This document shows positions 16,002 through 25,782 of a stretch of DNA of 64,000 nt, piece by piece. The notes under the pieces were generated by a model that worked only from the letters and a program-made list of their open reading frames with translations, ran no database searches and was not told where the DNA came from. Origin of the DNA: Streptomyces eurythermus (lineage in GTDB: Bacteria; Actinomycetota; Actinomycetes; Streptomycetales; Streptomycetaceae). The stretch lies in assembly GCF_014649115.1 (NCBI RefSeq), contig NZ_BMSK01000022.1, positions 62,001-126,000 of the forward strand. The letters run 5' to 3'. Within the stretch, counting starts at the first letter, position 1; each line of letters opens with the position of its first letter. Made by a program: the position numbers and the translations under genes.

Positions 16002-18257
16002 ATGGAACCGACCGAGAGCGCCGCCCCCAACGCACGGCTGCGCCCGCGCCGCCGTGCGGGGGCCTGGCGCGAGAACCGGTGGACCGGGTGGGCCGAGGGC
16101 CGTACGGGAGTGCGGCCGCGCCCCGTCACCCCGCGCGCCGCCGTCCCGTGCGCGGCCCCCGCGCCCGCCGCCCTGCTGCCGCCGGCCGTCGAGCCCGTCC
16201 CCGGCCTGGCTGGCGCCGACACCGAACGGCACCCGTCCTGGCCGGCGCTGCCCGCCACCGTCGTCGCCGCCGCGGGCCTCACCCTGGGCGCAGGGTTCTA
16301 CCGCGCCTGCGCCGGCCATCACGCCCTCTTCCCGAACGGCACGGTCGGCTGGGCGCTGGCCCTGCTCACCGGCGTCGTCGTCGGCCACCTCGTCATGCTG
16401 GGCCGCGCCCGCTGGTGGGGCGGCACCGGCTCGGGCGCCGCCCTCACCCTCGCCGTCCTGCTGCTGTACGGCTGGGTGCCCGCCGGACTGGTCAGCCTCA
16501 CCGTCGTCGTCCTGGTCGGCATCGCCCGCCGGCACCGCTGGCGCCAAGGGGTGCTGCACGGCGCGGTGGACATCCTCGGCATCGGCGCCGGCACCCTGCT
16601 GCTCGGCGCGTTCGGCCGGGTCCCGAGCGTCGAGGCCCCCTGGCGGCCCGACCACTGGAGCATCGCCACCGCCCCGCAGGTCGTCCTGGTCGCGGTCGCC
16701 TACCTCGCCGTCAGCCGCGGCCTGCTGTGGTACCTGAACGCCCCGCGCGACGGCGGACTGCCCACCATCGCCCGCACCGCCCTGGTCAGACAGGGGCTGG
16801 TCGCCGTCGCGCTGCTCGGCATCGCGCCGCTGCTGTGCGTCGTCGCCGACGCCGAGCCGATCCTGCTCCCGCTCTTCGCCATCCCGCTCATCGCCCTGGA
16901 CTCCACGCTGTGGATGGCCCGCGCCCGCGCCGAGGAGCAGCTGCGCGACCCGCTGACCGGGCTGCCCAACCGGCAGTGGCTGCTGGAGCGCATCTGGACC
17001 GCGCTGGACGACGCCGACCGCATCGGCGCGCGCGCCGCGCTCATGCTGATCGACCTCGACCGCTTCCGCTCGGTGAACGACACCCTCGGTCATCTGGCCG
17101 GTGACCGGCTGCTGCTCCAGATCGCCGACCGGCTGCGGCTCGCCCTGCCGCGCGGGGCCGAGGCCGCCCGGCTCGGCGGTGACGAGTTCGCCGTGTTACT
17201 CCCCGTCGCCGACTCCACCACGTCGGCGACGCGCGTCGCCCGCTCTCTCGTCACCGCCCTCAGCTCCCCGCTCGACCTGGACGGCCTCACCCTCGTCCTG
17301 GAGGCCAGCGCCGGTGTGGCCGTCTTCCCCGATCACGCCCTCGACGCCGAGGGGATGCTGCGCCGCGCCGACGTCGCCATGTACCAGGCGAAGCGGGACC
17401 GCACCGGCGTCGAGGTCTACGAGTCCAAGCGGGACTCCAACACCCCCGACCGCCTCGGCCTGCTCGGCGATCTGCGCCGGGCCCTCGACGCGCACGAGGT
17501 CCAGCTGCACTACCAGCCCAAGGTCCGCTTCGACGGACAGGTGGCCGGCCTGGAGGCGCTCGTCCGCTGGGTGCACCCCGAGCGCGGCAAGGTGCCACCG
17601 GACGAGTTCATAGCGATAGCAGAGTCCTCCGGGCTGATGCCCCACCTCACCGAGTACGTCCTGGAGACCGCGCTCGGCCAGGTCGCCCGGTGGCGCGCCC
17701 AGGGCCTGCGGGTCCCGGTCGCCGTCAACGTCTCCCCGCGCGACGTCCACACGCCCGGCTTCGCCGGCTCCGTCGCCGCCCGCCTGGCCCGGCACGGGGT
17801 CCCGGCCTACGCGCTCCAGCTGGAGATCACCGAACACGTGCTGCTGGAGGACCCGCAGCGGGCCGCCGACACCCTCGCCGGGCTCACCGGGCACGGCGTG
17901 AAGATGTCCCTGGACGACTTCGGCACCGGCTACTCGTCCCTGGTGCACCTGCGGCGGCTGCCGGTCAGCGAGCTGAAGATCGACCGCTCCTTCGTGGCCC
18001 GGCTCGCCGTCGACACCGAGGACGCCGAGATCGTCCGCTGCACGGTGGACCTGGCCCATTCGCTGGGCCTGCTGGTCGTCGCCGAGGGCGTGGAGGACGA
18101 CGAGACCTGGGAGCGGCTGCGGGACCTGGGCTGTGACGCGGTGCAGGGCTGGCTGGTCGCCGCGGCGATGCCGCCCGACGAGACCACGGCCTGGCTGCGG
18201 GCCCGCGGCTCCCGGGGCTGGCAGCGCCCGACCCCGGCCCTGCCGGCCGCGGAGTAG
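16002..18257 (+). CDS. rmdB: membrane GGDEF-EAL protein, c-di-GMP phosphodiesterase RmdB-like
   Basis: The 751-residue product has a hydrophobic N-terminal half (about residues 80-300, several membrane segments), a GGDEF domain with RLGGDEFAVLL near residue 392, and a C-terminal EAL domain. All EAL metal and catalytic positions look intact: LEALVRW, NVSPRDV, EITEHVLLED, DDFGTGYSSL, KIDRSF and a glutamate in AEGVED. The RxxD inhibitory site before GGDEF is absent (PRGA). From memory this is the orthologue of S. coelicolor SCO5495 RmdB, a c-di-GMP phosphodiesterase affecting development. The ATG at 16002 follows GAGAGGGACGGG. Confidence 0.88.
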   Translation: MEPTESAAPNARLRPRRRAGAWRENRWTGWAEGRTGVRPRPVTPRAAVPCAAPAPAALLPPAVEPVPGLAGADTERHPSWPALPATVVAAAGLTLGAGFYRACAGHHALFPNGTVGWALALLTGVVVGHLVMLGRARWWGGTGSGAALTLAVLLLYGWVPAGLVSLTVVVLVGIARRHRWRQGVLHGAVDILGIGAGTLLLGAFGRVPSVEAPWRPDHWSIATAPQVVLVAVAYLAVSRGLLWYLNAPRDGGLPTIARTALVRQGLVAVALLGIAPLLCVVADAEPILLPLFAIPLIALDSTLWMARARAEEQLRDPLTGLPNRQWLLERIWTALDDADRIGARAALMLIDLDRFRSVNDTLGHLAGDRLLLQIADRLRLALPRGAEAARLGGDEFAVLLPVADSTTSATRVARSLVTALSSPLDLDGLTLVLEASAGVAVFPDHALDAEGMLRRADVAMYQAKRDRTGVEVYESKRDSNTPDRLGLLGDLRRALDAHEVQLHYQPKVRFDGQVAGLEALVRWVHPERGKVPPDEFIAIAESSGLMPHLTEYVLETALGQVARWRAQGLRVPVAVNVSPRDVHTPGFAGSVAARLARHGVPAYALQLEITEHVLLEDPQRAADTLAGLTGHGVKMSLDDFGTGYSSLVHLRRLPVSELKIDRSFVARLAVDTEDAEIVRCTVDLAHSLGLLVVAEGVEDDETWERLRDLGCDAVQGWLVAAAMPPDETTAWLRARGSRGWQRPTPALPAAE

Positions 18258-18382
18258 CCCTCCCTCGGGCCCCGGCCCGTGAGCGCGCGTCACCGCGGGG
18301 AATCCGTCCGGCCACCATGATCGTTGAACGGGCACCCGCAATTCGGACCAACCGGTATCAGGCCATTCCGAGGAGACGCGCC

Positions 18383-18877
18383 ATGTCGCTGTTCGTGCCC
18401 AGGTTCGAGGACACCGTGCTGGTCCGGGACGCCGGGGCCGAGGTGGTCGGGGACGCCCCCGTGGCCGTACGGCTGCTGGCCGACAGCAGTGCGAGCGGCG
18501 GCGCGCTGTCCACCGTGCGGGTCACCCTCGCCGAGGGAGCCGACGGCGCCCGCCCGCACGTCCACCACCGCTCGGCCGAGATGTTCTACCTGCTCGACGG
18601 CGAGGCCGAGGTCCTCTCCGGTGACGACGTGGTGACCGCCGCACCCGGCGACCTGATCATCGTCCCGCCGGATCGCCCCCATGCCTTCGCCGCCGCGCCC
18701 GGCGCCACCGCCGACCTGCTCGTCGTCATCGCACCAGGCGTGGAGCGCTTCGAGTACTTCCGCCACCTCCAGCGCATCCGCCTGGGCGAGGCCACGCCGG
18801 AGAGCCTGCTGGAGGTCCAGGAGCTGTACGACAACCACTTCCTGAAGAGCACGGCCTGGGACGGCCGGCACCGCTGA
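18383..18877 (+). CDS. cupin domain-containing protein
   Basis: The 164-residue protein has one cupin domain: RPHVHHRSAEMFYLLDGEAE (motif 1 with the His, His and Glu metal ligands) and PGDLIIVPPDRPHAFAAAP (motif 2 with the last His). Such proteins bind a metal and may be enzymes or sensors; nothing here specifies which. The ATG at 18383 is preceded by GAGGAGACG. It lies alone between rmdB and gatC. Confidence 0.82.
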   Translation: MSLFVPRFEDTVLVRDAGAEVVGDAPVAVRLLADSSASGGALSTVRVTLAEGADGARPHVHHRSAEMFYLLDGEAEVLSGDDVVTAAPGDLIIVPPDRPHAFAAAPGATADLLVVIAPGVERFEYFRHLQRIRLGEATPESLLEVQELYDNHFLKSTAWDGRHR

Positions 18878-18970
18878 GGCGGGCCCCTGGGGAAACCGTT
18901 TCACGGGCACGGGGCCCGGCCCCATAGGATTGGGCCCAAACCACACACACTCACCCCAGAGGATCGCTGC

Positions 18971-19267
18971 ATGCCTGGCATCACGCGCGAGGAGGTCGCC
19001 CACCTCGCCCGGCTGGCGCGTCTGGAGCTGAAGCCCGAAGAACTCGACCACTTCGCAGGCCAGCTTGACGACATCATCGGCGCGGTCGCCCGCGTCAGCG
19101 AGGTCGCCGACCAAGACGTACCGCCGACCTCGCACCCGCTCCCGCTGACGAACGTCATGCGGCCGGACGAGGTCCGTCCCTCGCTCACCCCCGAGCAGGC
19201 GCTCTCCGGCGCCCCGGCCCAGGAGCAGCAGCGTTTCAAGGTGCCGCAGATCCTGGGGGAGGAGTGA
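18971..19267 (+). CDS. gatC: Asp/Glu-tRNA amidotransferase subunit C
   Basis: GatC stabilises the GatCAB complex that converts misacylated Glu-tRNAGln and Asp-tRNAAsn to the correct aminoacyl-tRNAs. The 98-residue sequence has the typical ITREEVAHLARLARLEL start, QLDDIIGAVARVSEVA and the linker VPPTSHPLPLTNVMRPDE that wraps GatA. A TAGGAT -10-like box lies about 40 nt upstream, and gatA starts within the stop region. First gene of gatC-gatA-small protein-gatB. Confidence 0.95.
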   Translation: MPGITREEVAHLARLARLELKPEELDHFAGQLDDIIGAVARVSEVADQDVPPTSHPLPLTNVMRPDEVRPSLTPEQALSGAPAQEQQRFKVPQILGEE

Positions 19268-19272
19268 CCACC

Positions 19273-20768
<1,496 letters not shown>

Positions 20769-20772
<4 letters not shown>

Positions 20773-21008
20773 GCAAGCTGTCGAAGGCCAAGGACTTCAA
20801 GAAGTCCAAGTCCGGTACGTACCTGTCCATGGCCGCCACCGCGTTCGGCGCGGTCGGCGCCGCGAAGCAGATCAAGAAGGCCCGCGCCGAGAACGACACG
20901 CTGAGGCTCGTCGACGCCGTCGTCACCGCCGCAGGCATCGTCACCGGCCTCGCCATCCTCTACCGCGAGCTGAAGCGGTTGGGCGACGACGACGTCCTGC
21001 TGGGCTGA
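20769..21008 (+). CDS. small conserved protein between gatA and gatB
   Basis: This 79-residue protein begins with a lysine-rich segment (SKLSKAKDFKKSKSGTYLS), continues with alanine-rich MAATAFGAVGAAKQIKKA, and ends with a hydrophobic helix (AVVTAAGIVTGLAILYREL) and an acidic tail. It probably associates with or spans the membrane once. Its GTG overlaps the gatA stop and gatB begins 16 nt after it, so it is translated within the amidotransferase operon. I recognise no family and no published role. Confidence 0.8.
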
Positions 21009-21024
21009 GAGGGAAGTTTTCACC

Positions 21025-22539
21025 GTGACCACCACGACCGACCTGGTGTCGTACGAGGACGCGCTGGCGGCGTACGACCCCGTCATGGGCCTTGAGGTCC
21101 ATGTCGAACTCGGCACCAAGACCAAGATGTTCTGCGGCTGTTCGACGGCGCTCGGCGCCGACCCGAACTCCCAGACCTGCCCCGTCTGCCTCGGCCTGCC
21201 CGGCGCGCTCCCGGTCGTCAACGCGACCGGCGTCGAGTCCGCCATCAAGATCGGTCTCGCGCTGAACTGCGAGATCGCCGAATGGTGCCGCTTCGCCCGG
21301 AAGAACTACTTCTATCCGGACATGCCGAAGAACTTCCAGACCTCCCAGTACGACGAGCCGATCGCCTTCAACGGCTACCTCGACGTGCAGCTGGAGGACG
21401 GCGAGGTCTTCCGCGTGGAGATCGAGCGCGCCCACATGGAGGAGGACACCGGCAAGTCGACGCACGTCGGCGGCGCCACCGGCCGTATCCACGGCGCGTC
21501 CCACTCCCTGCTGGACTACAACCGCGCCGGCATCCCGCTCATCGAGATCGTCACCAAGCCGATCGTGGGCGCCGGCGAGCGCGCCCCCGAGGTGGCGAAG
21601 GCGTACGTCCGCGAGCTGCGCGAGGTCATCCGTGCCCTCGGCGTGTCCGAGGCCCGCATGGAGATGGGCCAGATGCGCTGCGACGTGAACCTGTCGCTGA
21701 TGCCCAAGGGCGCCGACAAGTTCGGCACGCGCTCGGAGACGAAGAACGTCAACTCCCTGCGCTCGGTCGAGCGTGCGGCCCGCTACGAGATCATGCGCCA
21801 CGCGGCCGTGCTCTCCGGCGGCGGCACGATCGTCCAGGAGACCCGCCACTTCCACGAGGACACCGGGTCCACGACCTCGGGCCGCGTGAAGGAGGAGGCC
21901 GAGGACTACCGGTACTTCCCGGAGCCCGACCTGGTCCCCGTCGCGCCCTCGCGCGAGTGGGTCGAGGAGATCCGCGCGGCCCTGCCGGAGCTGCCGCTGG
22001 CCCGCCGTACCCGTCTGCTGGCGGAGTGGGGCATCTCCGCCACCGACATGCAGGCCATCCTGAACGCGGGCGCGCTGGACCTGATCGTCGCCACGATCGA
22101 CGCCGGTGCCGACGCGGCCGCCGCCCGCAAGTGGTGGATGGGCGAACTCGCGCGCAGCGCCAACGAGTCCGGCACGGCGCTGGACGAGCTGGCGATCACC
22201 CCGCAGCAGGTGGCCCGGGTCACCGAGCTGGTCGCCAAGGGGGACCTGAACGACAAGCTGGCCCGCCAGGTCATCGAGGGCGTTCTCGCGGGCGAGGGCA
22301 CCCCGGACGAGGTGGTGGACAAGCGCGGTCTGAAGGTCGTCTCGGACGAGGGCGCGCTGACCGCCGCCGTCGAGGAGGCCATCGCCGGCAACCCGGCCGT
22401 CGCGGACAAGATCCGCGGCGGCAAGGTGGCCGCGGCCGGCGCCCTGGTCGGCGCGGTCATGAAGGCCACCCGCGGCCAGGCCGACGCGGCCCGCGTCAAG
22501 GAGCTGATCCTGGAGAAGCTCGGCGTCACCGAGGGCTGA
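21025..22539 (+). CDS. gatB: Asp/Glu-tRNA amidotransferase subunit B
   Basis: GatB holds the misacylated tRNA and activates its acid side chain with ATP. The 504-residue protein has GLEVHVELGTKTKMFCGC, the zinc-type cysteines in CPVCLGLPGALP, KNYFYPDMPKNFQTSQYDEP, RADVNL-like MRCDVNLSLM, and the C-terminal YqeY-like tRNA-binding domain. Start GTG after AGAGGGAAG. A 17-bp hairpin follows the stop. Confidence 0.97.
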   Translation: MTTTTDLVSYEDALAAYDPVMGLEVHVELGTKTKMFCGCSTALGADPNSQTCPVCLGLPGALPVVNATGVESAIKIGLALNCEIAEWCRFARKNYFYPDMPKNFQTSQYDEPIAFNGYLDVQLEDGEVFRVEIERAHMEEDTGKSTHVGGATGRIHGASHSLLDYNRAGIPLIEIVTKPIVGAGERAPEVAKAYVRELREVIRALGVSEARMEMGQMRCDVNLSLMPKGADKFGTRSETKNVNSLRSVERAARYEIMRHAAVLSGGGTIVQETRHFHEDTGSTTSGRVKEEAEDYRYFPEPDLVPVAPSREWVEEIRAALPELPLARRTRLLAEWGISATDMQAILNAGALDLIVATIDAGADAAAARKWWMGELARSANESGTALDELAITPQQVARVTELVAKGDLNDKLARQVIEGVLAGEGTPDEVVDKRGLKVVSDEGALTAAVEEAIAGNPAVADKIRGGKVAAAGALVGAVMKATRGQADAARVKELILEKLGVTEG

Positions 22540-22547
22540 CCCCACCC

Positions 22548-22586
22548 GCGTACGGCCCCGGGGACACGCTCCCCGGGGCCGTACGC
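22548..22586. terminator. strong hairpin between gatB and the convergent methyltransferase
   Basis: The 17-nt arms 22548-22564 (GCGTACGGCCCCGGGGA) and 22570-22586 are exact reverse complements around a 5-nt loop. It lies between convergent gene ends and can serve both strands. Confidence 0.75.
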
Positions 22587-22601
22587 ATGGTCGCGTACGG
22601 T

Positions 22602-23399
22602 TTACGCCCGGCGTCCCACGACCCGTACGAATCCCAGCGCGCGCCCCTGGTCCGCGCGGAGCATCTCCGCGCACCGGCCCGACATGCGGATGTGGAAGTC
22701 GTCCGAGCTCTCCTCGGCGACCACCTCGCACCACAGCAGCCAGTCCCGCCAGCCGTGCTCCAGCCAGTCGGCCGCCTCGACCTCCACGGCCCCGCTGCGG
22801 GTCCAGTGGCGCCGCCACCAGTCCGCGGTGTGGAAGCACCAGAAGGCGGGCTCCCACCAGGGCACGAGGTGCTCCGGCGGCTCCACGCCCGCCGGCTCCT
22901 CGCGCAGCGACGGGACGACGACCCCGATCCGCCCGCCCGGCTTCAGCAGCCGGGTCAGGGACGGCAGATACAGGTCGTCGGTGCCGAAGTACTGGTAGGC
23001 GTCGACGGAGACGATCGCGTCGAAGGACCCTTCGGCGAACGGCAGGTCGTGGGCCTCGGCGCGCACGGGCAGCACCCGGTCGGCGACACCCGCCTCGGCG
23101 AGCCGTACGGCGTTGTCGTCGGGGTCCACCCACAGGTCGGCGGCGGTGACCTGGAGGCCGTACTCGCGGGCCAGGAAGACGGAGGTCATCGCCCGCCCGC
23201 AGCCCAGGTCGAGCACGCGCGCGCCCGGCGGCAGCGCGTCCAGCCCCAGCGCGGGGGCCAGCCACTCCAGCAGCCACAGCGCGTGCGGGCCCATCTGGTT
23301 CTCGATGGTCCAGCGGGCGTCGTAGCCGTTGCTGCGGGGGTAGCGCGGGTGGGTGACACGGCGGGTGAGCGCGTCCGGTGTGGTCGGTGTGTTGGTCAC
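22602..23399 (-). CDS. class I SAM-dependent methyltransferase
   Basis: The 265-residue product has the Rossmann methyltransferase signature: ARVLDLGCGRAMTSVFLA (motif I), VTAADLWVDPDDN, DLPFAEGSFDAIVSVDAYQYFG (motif IV) and LLKPGGRIGVVVPSL. The acceptor is unknown. I start at the GTG at 23399, which follows GGGATGG by 7 nt; a TTG two codons upstream overlaps that site. It is convergent with gatB. Confidence 0.85.
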   Translation of the reverse strand: MTNTPTTPDALTRRVTHPRYPRSNGYDARWTIENQMGPHALWLLEWLAPALGLDALPPGARVLDLGCGRAMTSVFLAREYGLQVTAADLWVDPDDNAVRLAEAGVADRVLPVRAEAHDLPFAEGSFDAIVSVDAYQYFGTDDLYLPSLTRLLKPGGRIGVVVPSLREEPAGVEPPEHLVPWWEPAFWCFHTADWWRRHWTRSGAVEVEAADWLEHGWRDWLLWCEVVAEESSDDFHIRMSGRCAEMLRADQGRALGFVRVVGRRA

Positions 23400-23475
23400 A
23401 AGCAACCATCCCTAGCAGCCGGGACGGCCGCCCCGCACCGGGTTTTCGGCGCCGCGGGAGGTACGCTCGCCCGCC

Positions 23476-23844
23476 ATGAGGGGAAGCACCACCGCATCCG
23501 ATGCCGAGCCCGCGACGAAGGAGGCCGCCGAAGGGCAGGAAGCCGCCGGGGACGCCGAGGAGCGGGCCCTGGAGTCCGGGGGCGCCGAGGAGTACGTGAC
23601 GGACGCCCGGCGGGCCCGGTGGGCCGCCGTCGGCACCGGGGCGCTGCTGACCTGCGCGGGGCTGGCCGCCGCGCTGCTGAGATCCGCCGGCGCCGCCCCG
23701 GCGCTCGTGCCCGCCGCCTACGCCCTCGGCGCCGCCGTGTGCGCGTTCGCCGCGGTGCTGGGCGCCAAGGGCCGCACCCGCAGAGCCTTGTGGTCGCTGA
23801 TCGCAGGGACGATGATCATGGCGCTCGGGGACCAGTTCGACTGA
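23476..23844 (+). CDS. small membrane protein of unknown function
   Basis: The 122-residue protein has an acidic N-terminal 40 residues (Glu and Ala rich), two hydrophobic segments around residues 52-70 and 75-93, and a final short hydrophobic stretch (LWSLIAGTMIMALGDQF). It should be an integral membrane protein with a cytoplasmic acidic head. No family recognised. It is divergent from the methyltransferase and followed 59 nt later by a GNAT gene. Confidence 0.65.
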   Translation: MRGSTTASDAEPATKEAAEGQEAAGDAEERALESGGAEEYVTDARRARWAAVGTGALLTCAGLAAALLRSAGAAPALVPAAYALGAAVCAFAAVLGAKGRTRRALWSLIAGTMIMALGDQFD

Positions 23845-23903
23845 CGTATTTTTGCCGTACCGACCGGTCCCGGCGGACGAATTGCGGGAAGGAAGTGCGG
23901 CTG

Positions 23904-24479
23904 ATGTACGCGACATCGCTCGGTGACGACGGTGCCGAACTGCGGCCACTGGAGGTCTGGCACGCCGGTGAGCTGCTGGAGAACATCGACCGCGGACGGG
24001 AGTTCATCGGCCGGCACGTAGGGCTCGCGGACGCGGTGTCCGATCTCGACGGGGCCCGCGCCTGGCTGAAGTCGTACGCCGACAAGCGCGCCGCCGACGC
24101 CGGCGGCCTGCACGGGATCTGGCTGGACGGCAAGCTCGTCGGAGGGCTGCTGTTCCGCGTCTGGGACACCCCGAGCGGGGTCTGCGAGGCCGGCTGCTGG
24201 CTGGAGCCGGGCGCGGCCGGACGCGGGCTGGTCACGCGCGGCATGCGGATCCTGCTCGACTGGGCCTTCGAGGAGCGCGGCATGCACCGGGTGGAGTGGC
24301 AGGTGTCCTCGGCCAACGAGGCGAGCATCAACGTGGCCCGGCGGCTCGGCATGACCCGCGAGGGCGTGCTCCGCGAGAACTACCCGCACCGGGGTGTGCG
24401 CACCAGCACGGAGATCTGGGCGGTGCTGGCACCCGAGTGGCGTGCGGCACGCGCGCGTACCGAGCGGAACGATCATTAA
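23904..24479 (+). CDS. GNAT family N-acetyltransferase (RimJ/RimL-like)
   Basis: The 191-residue protein resembles ribosomal-protein-serine/alanine acetyltransferases: LRPLEVWHAGELLENIDR, a beta core GLLFRVWDTPSGVCEAGCWL, the acetyl-CoA loop AAGRGLVTRGMRILLDWAF, and HRVEWQVSSANEASINVARRLGMTREGVLRE. The target is unknown. ATG at 23904 follows GGGAAGGAAG. Confidence 0.85.
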   Translation: MYATSLGDDGAELRPLEVWHAGELLENIDRGREFIGRHVGLADAVSDLDGARAWLKSYADKRAADAGGLHGIWLDGKLVGGLLFRVWDTPSGVCEAGCWLEPGAAGRGLVTRGMRILLDWAFEERGMHRVEWQVSSANEASINVARRLGMTREGVLRENYPHRGVRTSTEIWAVLAPEWRAARARTERNDH

Positions 24480-24514
24480 GAGACCTCTCAGACAGCGTCC
24501 GTACGGTGCCGGGC

Positions 24515-25132
24515 ATGGCAACGAAGACAGCGGAAGGCGCTGAGACCGCCGGCACCGGGTCCGGCACCGAGGCGCGCAAGGACGACGAGACGACGACGGC
24601 CGGCCCCGGGGCCGTGGCGGAGACCGAGGAGACCGGGAAGACCGAGCCGGTGGACGCGGCCGGCGAGGAAGACGGGGAAGACGGGGAAGACGGGGTCCGG
24701 GAGGACGACGGGGCCGACGGGGCCGGTGGCAAGGTGCCCTCCGGGGTCGGCCAGGGCGCCGGCGCCGTCGTCTCCGCCGCGCTGGGCCTGGTCTCCCTCA
24801 CCGGCGGCTGGATCGGCACCGTCGCCTCCGCCCGCGAGCAGCTCATCGGCCAGCTGCGGACGTCCACCAGCGCGAGCGTCGGCACCCAGCTCAAGGAGGT
24901 CTACGGCGACGCCTGGCACACCACCGCCCTGTGGGCCGGGCTGTTCGCGCTGGCCGCGCTGATCACCGCCGTGGTGGTGCTGGTCCGGCCCGCGTTCGGC
25001 GCCCCGGGCCGCCCGCAGGCCGCCTGGATCAGGTCGGTGGCCTGGGCGGGCCTCTCGCTCGGCGTCATCGGCCTGCTGCTGGCCGTCCTGAAGTACTCCG
25101 ACGCCCTGCTGGCCGTGCCCTCCGCCGGCTGA
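24515..25132 (+). CDS. membrane protein with acidic low-complexity N terminus
   Basis: The 205-residue product has a disordered acidic head (about residues 1-78) including a three-fold GEDGEDG stretch from a 9-bp DNA repeat, followed by four hydrophobic segments (roughly 82-105, 140-160, 178-198). It is an integral membrane protein of unknown function. TACGGT lies 7 nt before the ATG, consistent with a leaderless transcript. The long hairpin just downstream closes the transcription unit. Confidence 0.65.
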   Translation: MATKTAEGAETAGTGSGTEARKDDETTTAGPGAVAETEETGKTEPVDAAGEEDGEDGEDGVREDDGADGAGGKVPSGVGQGAGAVVSAALGLVSLTGGWIGTVASAREQLIGQLRTSTSASVGTQLKEVYGDAWHTTALWAGLFALAALITAVVVLVRPAFGAPGRPQAAWIRSVAWAGLSLGVIGLLLAVLKYSDALLAVPSAG

Positions 25133-25148
25133 GCTGACGTGGAACCCA

Positions 25149-25195
25149 GGGGCCTTAGGGCGTCCCCGCCCGGTGCGCGGACGCCCTAAGGCCCC
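25149..25195. terminator. 17-bp perfect hairpin terminator
   Basis: GGGGCCTTAGGGCGTCC (25149-25165) pairs exactly with 25179-25195 around a 13-nt loop, 17 nt after the membrane-protein stop. Confidence 0.75.
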
Positions 25196-25327
25196 TTACG
25201 CGCGCGTACGGTCCACCGGACGCGCGAAGATGCGGAACTCTCCCGATGCGGCGGACCCGGCCGCGGGACGAAGGTGGGAGGCGTCGCGGAAAGCGGCACC
25301 GACACCGGATCCCGGGAGGAACCCGCC

Positions 25328-25531
25328 ATGTACGAACCCGCCATGTACGAGCTCGAACTGCACCGCCTGCGCTCCGCCGAGCTGCGCCGCGCGGCCCGGG
25401 AGGAGCGCCTGGCCCGCGAGGTCGTCCGCTCCCGCCGCGCCGCCCGCCGCGGGCGATCCGGCCATGCCGCCCCGGCCGCCGAGTCGCATACCGACGGCTC
25501 CCGCCGGCAGGGGCTGCCGCGCACCGCGTGA
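25328..25531 (+). CDS. small basic protein of unknown function
   Basis: The 67-residue product (YEPAMYELELHRLRSAELRR at the start) is a highly charged, arginine- and alanine-rich probable helix, reminiscent of small conserved Streptomyces proteins, but I cannot name a family. GGGAGGAACCCGCC precedes the ATG at 25328; a second in-frame ATG is at 25346. Its TGA overlaps a GTG (25528) in frame with the following LuxR-type gene. Confidence 0.5.
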   Translation: MYEPAMYELELHRLRSAELRRAAREERLAREVVRSRRAARRGRSGHAAPAAESHTDGSRRQGLPRTA

Positions 25532-25610
25532 CGACGGGGGAGCGGAGCGGCCGGACGGGGGTCGGCCGCTCACGGCACCAGGGCCTTGGGGCTTCCCGAC
25601 GGAGCCGCAC

Positions 25611-25715
25611 GGCCCTTCCGGCCGTCGGTACGACCCCTCCGGCTGTAAGTACGGCCGTCCCGGCTGCGGGTACGGCCCTTCCGGCTGCCGGTGGGGTTCT
25701 CCCGCCCACCAGTAC
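25611..25715 (+). repeat. five 21-bp degenerate tandem repeats upstream of the LuxR-type gene
   Basis: Units start at 25611, 25632, 25653, 25674 and 25695. Each has the pattern GGCCCTTCCGGCTGCGGGTA plus C with a few changes. In the reading frame of the downstream regulator they encode heptads such as TALPAAG; in another open frame they encode GPSGCxY-like heptads. They may be an N-terminal extension of the regulator or a non-coding repeat. Confidence 0.7.
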
Positions 25716-25782
25716 GACCATCACACGGGGCCTGTGGAAAACCAGTGCCGGGTCCTCGGGACCTCGTGCGATGCTCGGGCCC

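Noticed and set aside
20941..23949. 1002-codon minus-strand open frame across gatB
   Set aside because: It is the antisense shadow of gatB and the wrong frame of the methyltransferase; composition-driven open frames of this length are common in DNA with GC-rich third positions, and it shows no domain.
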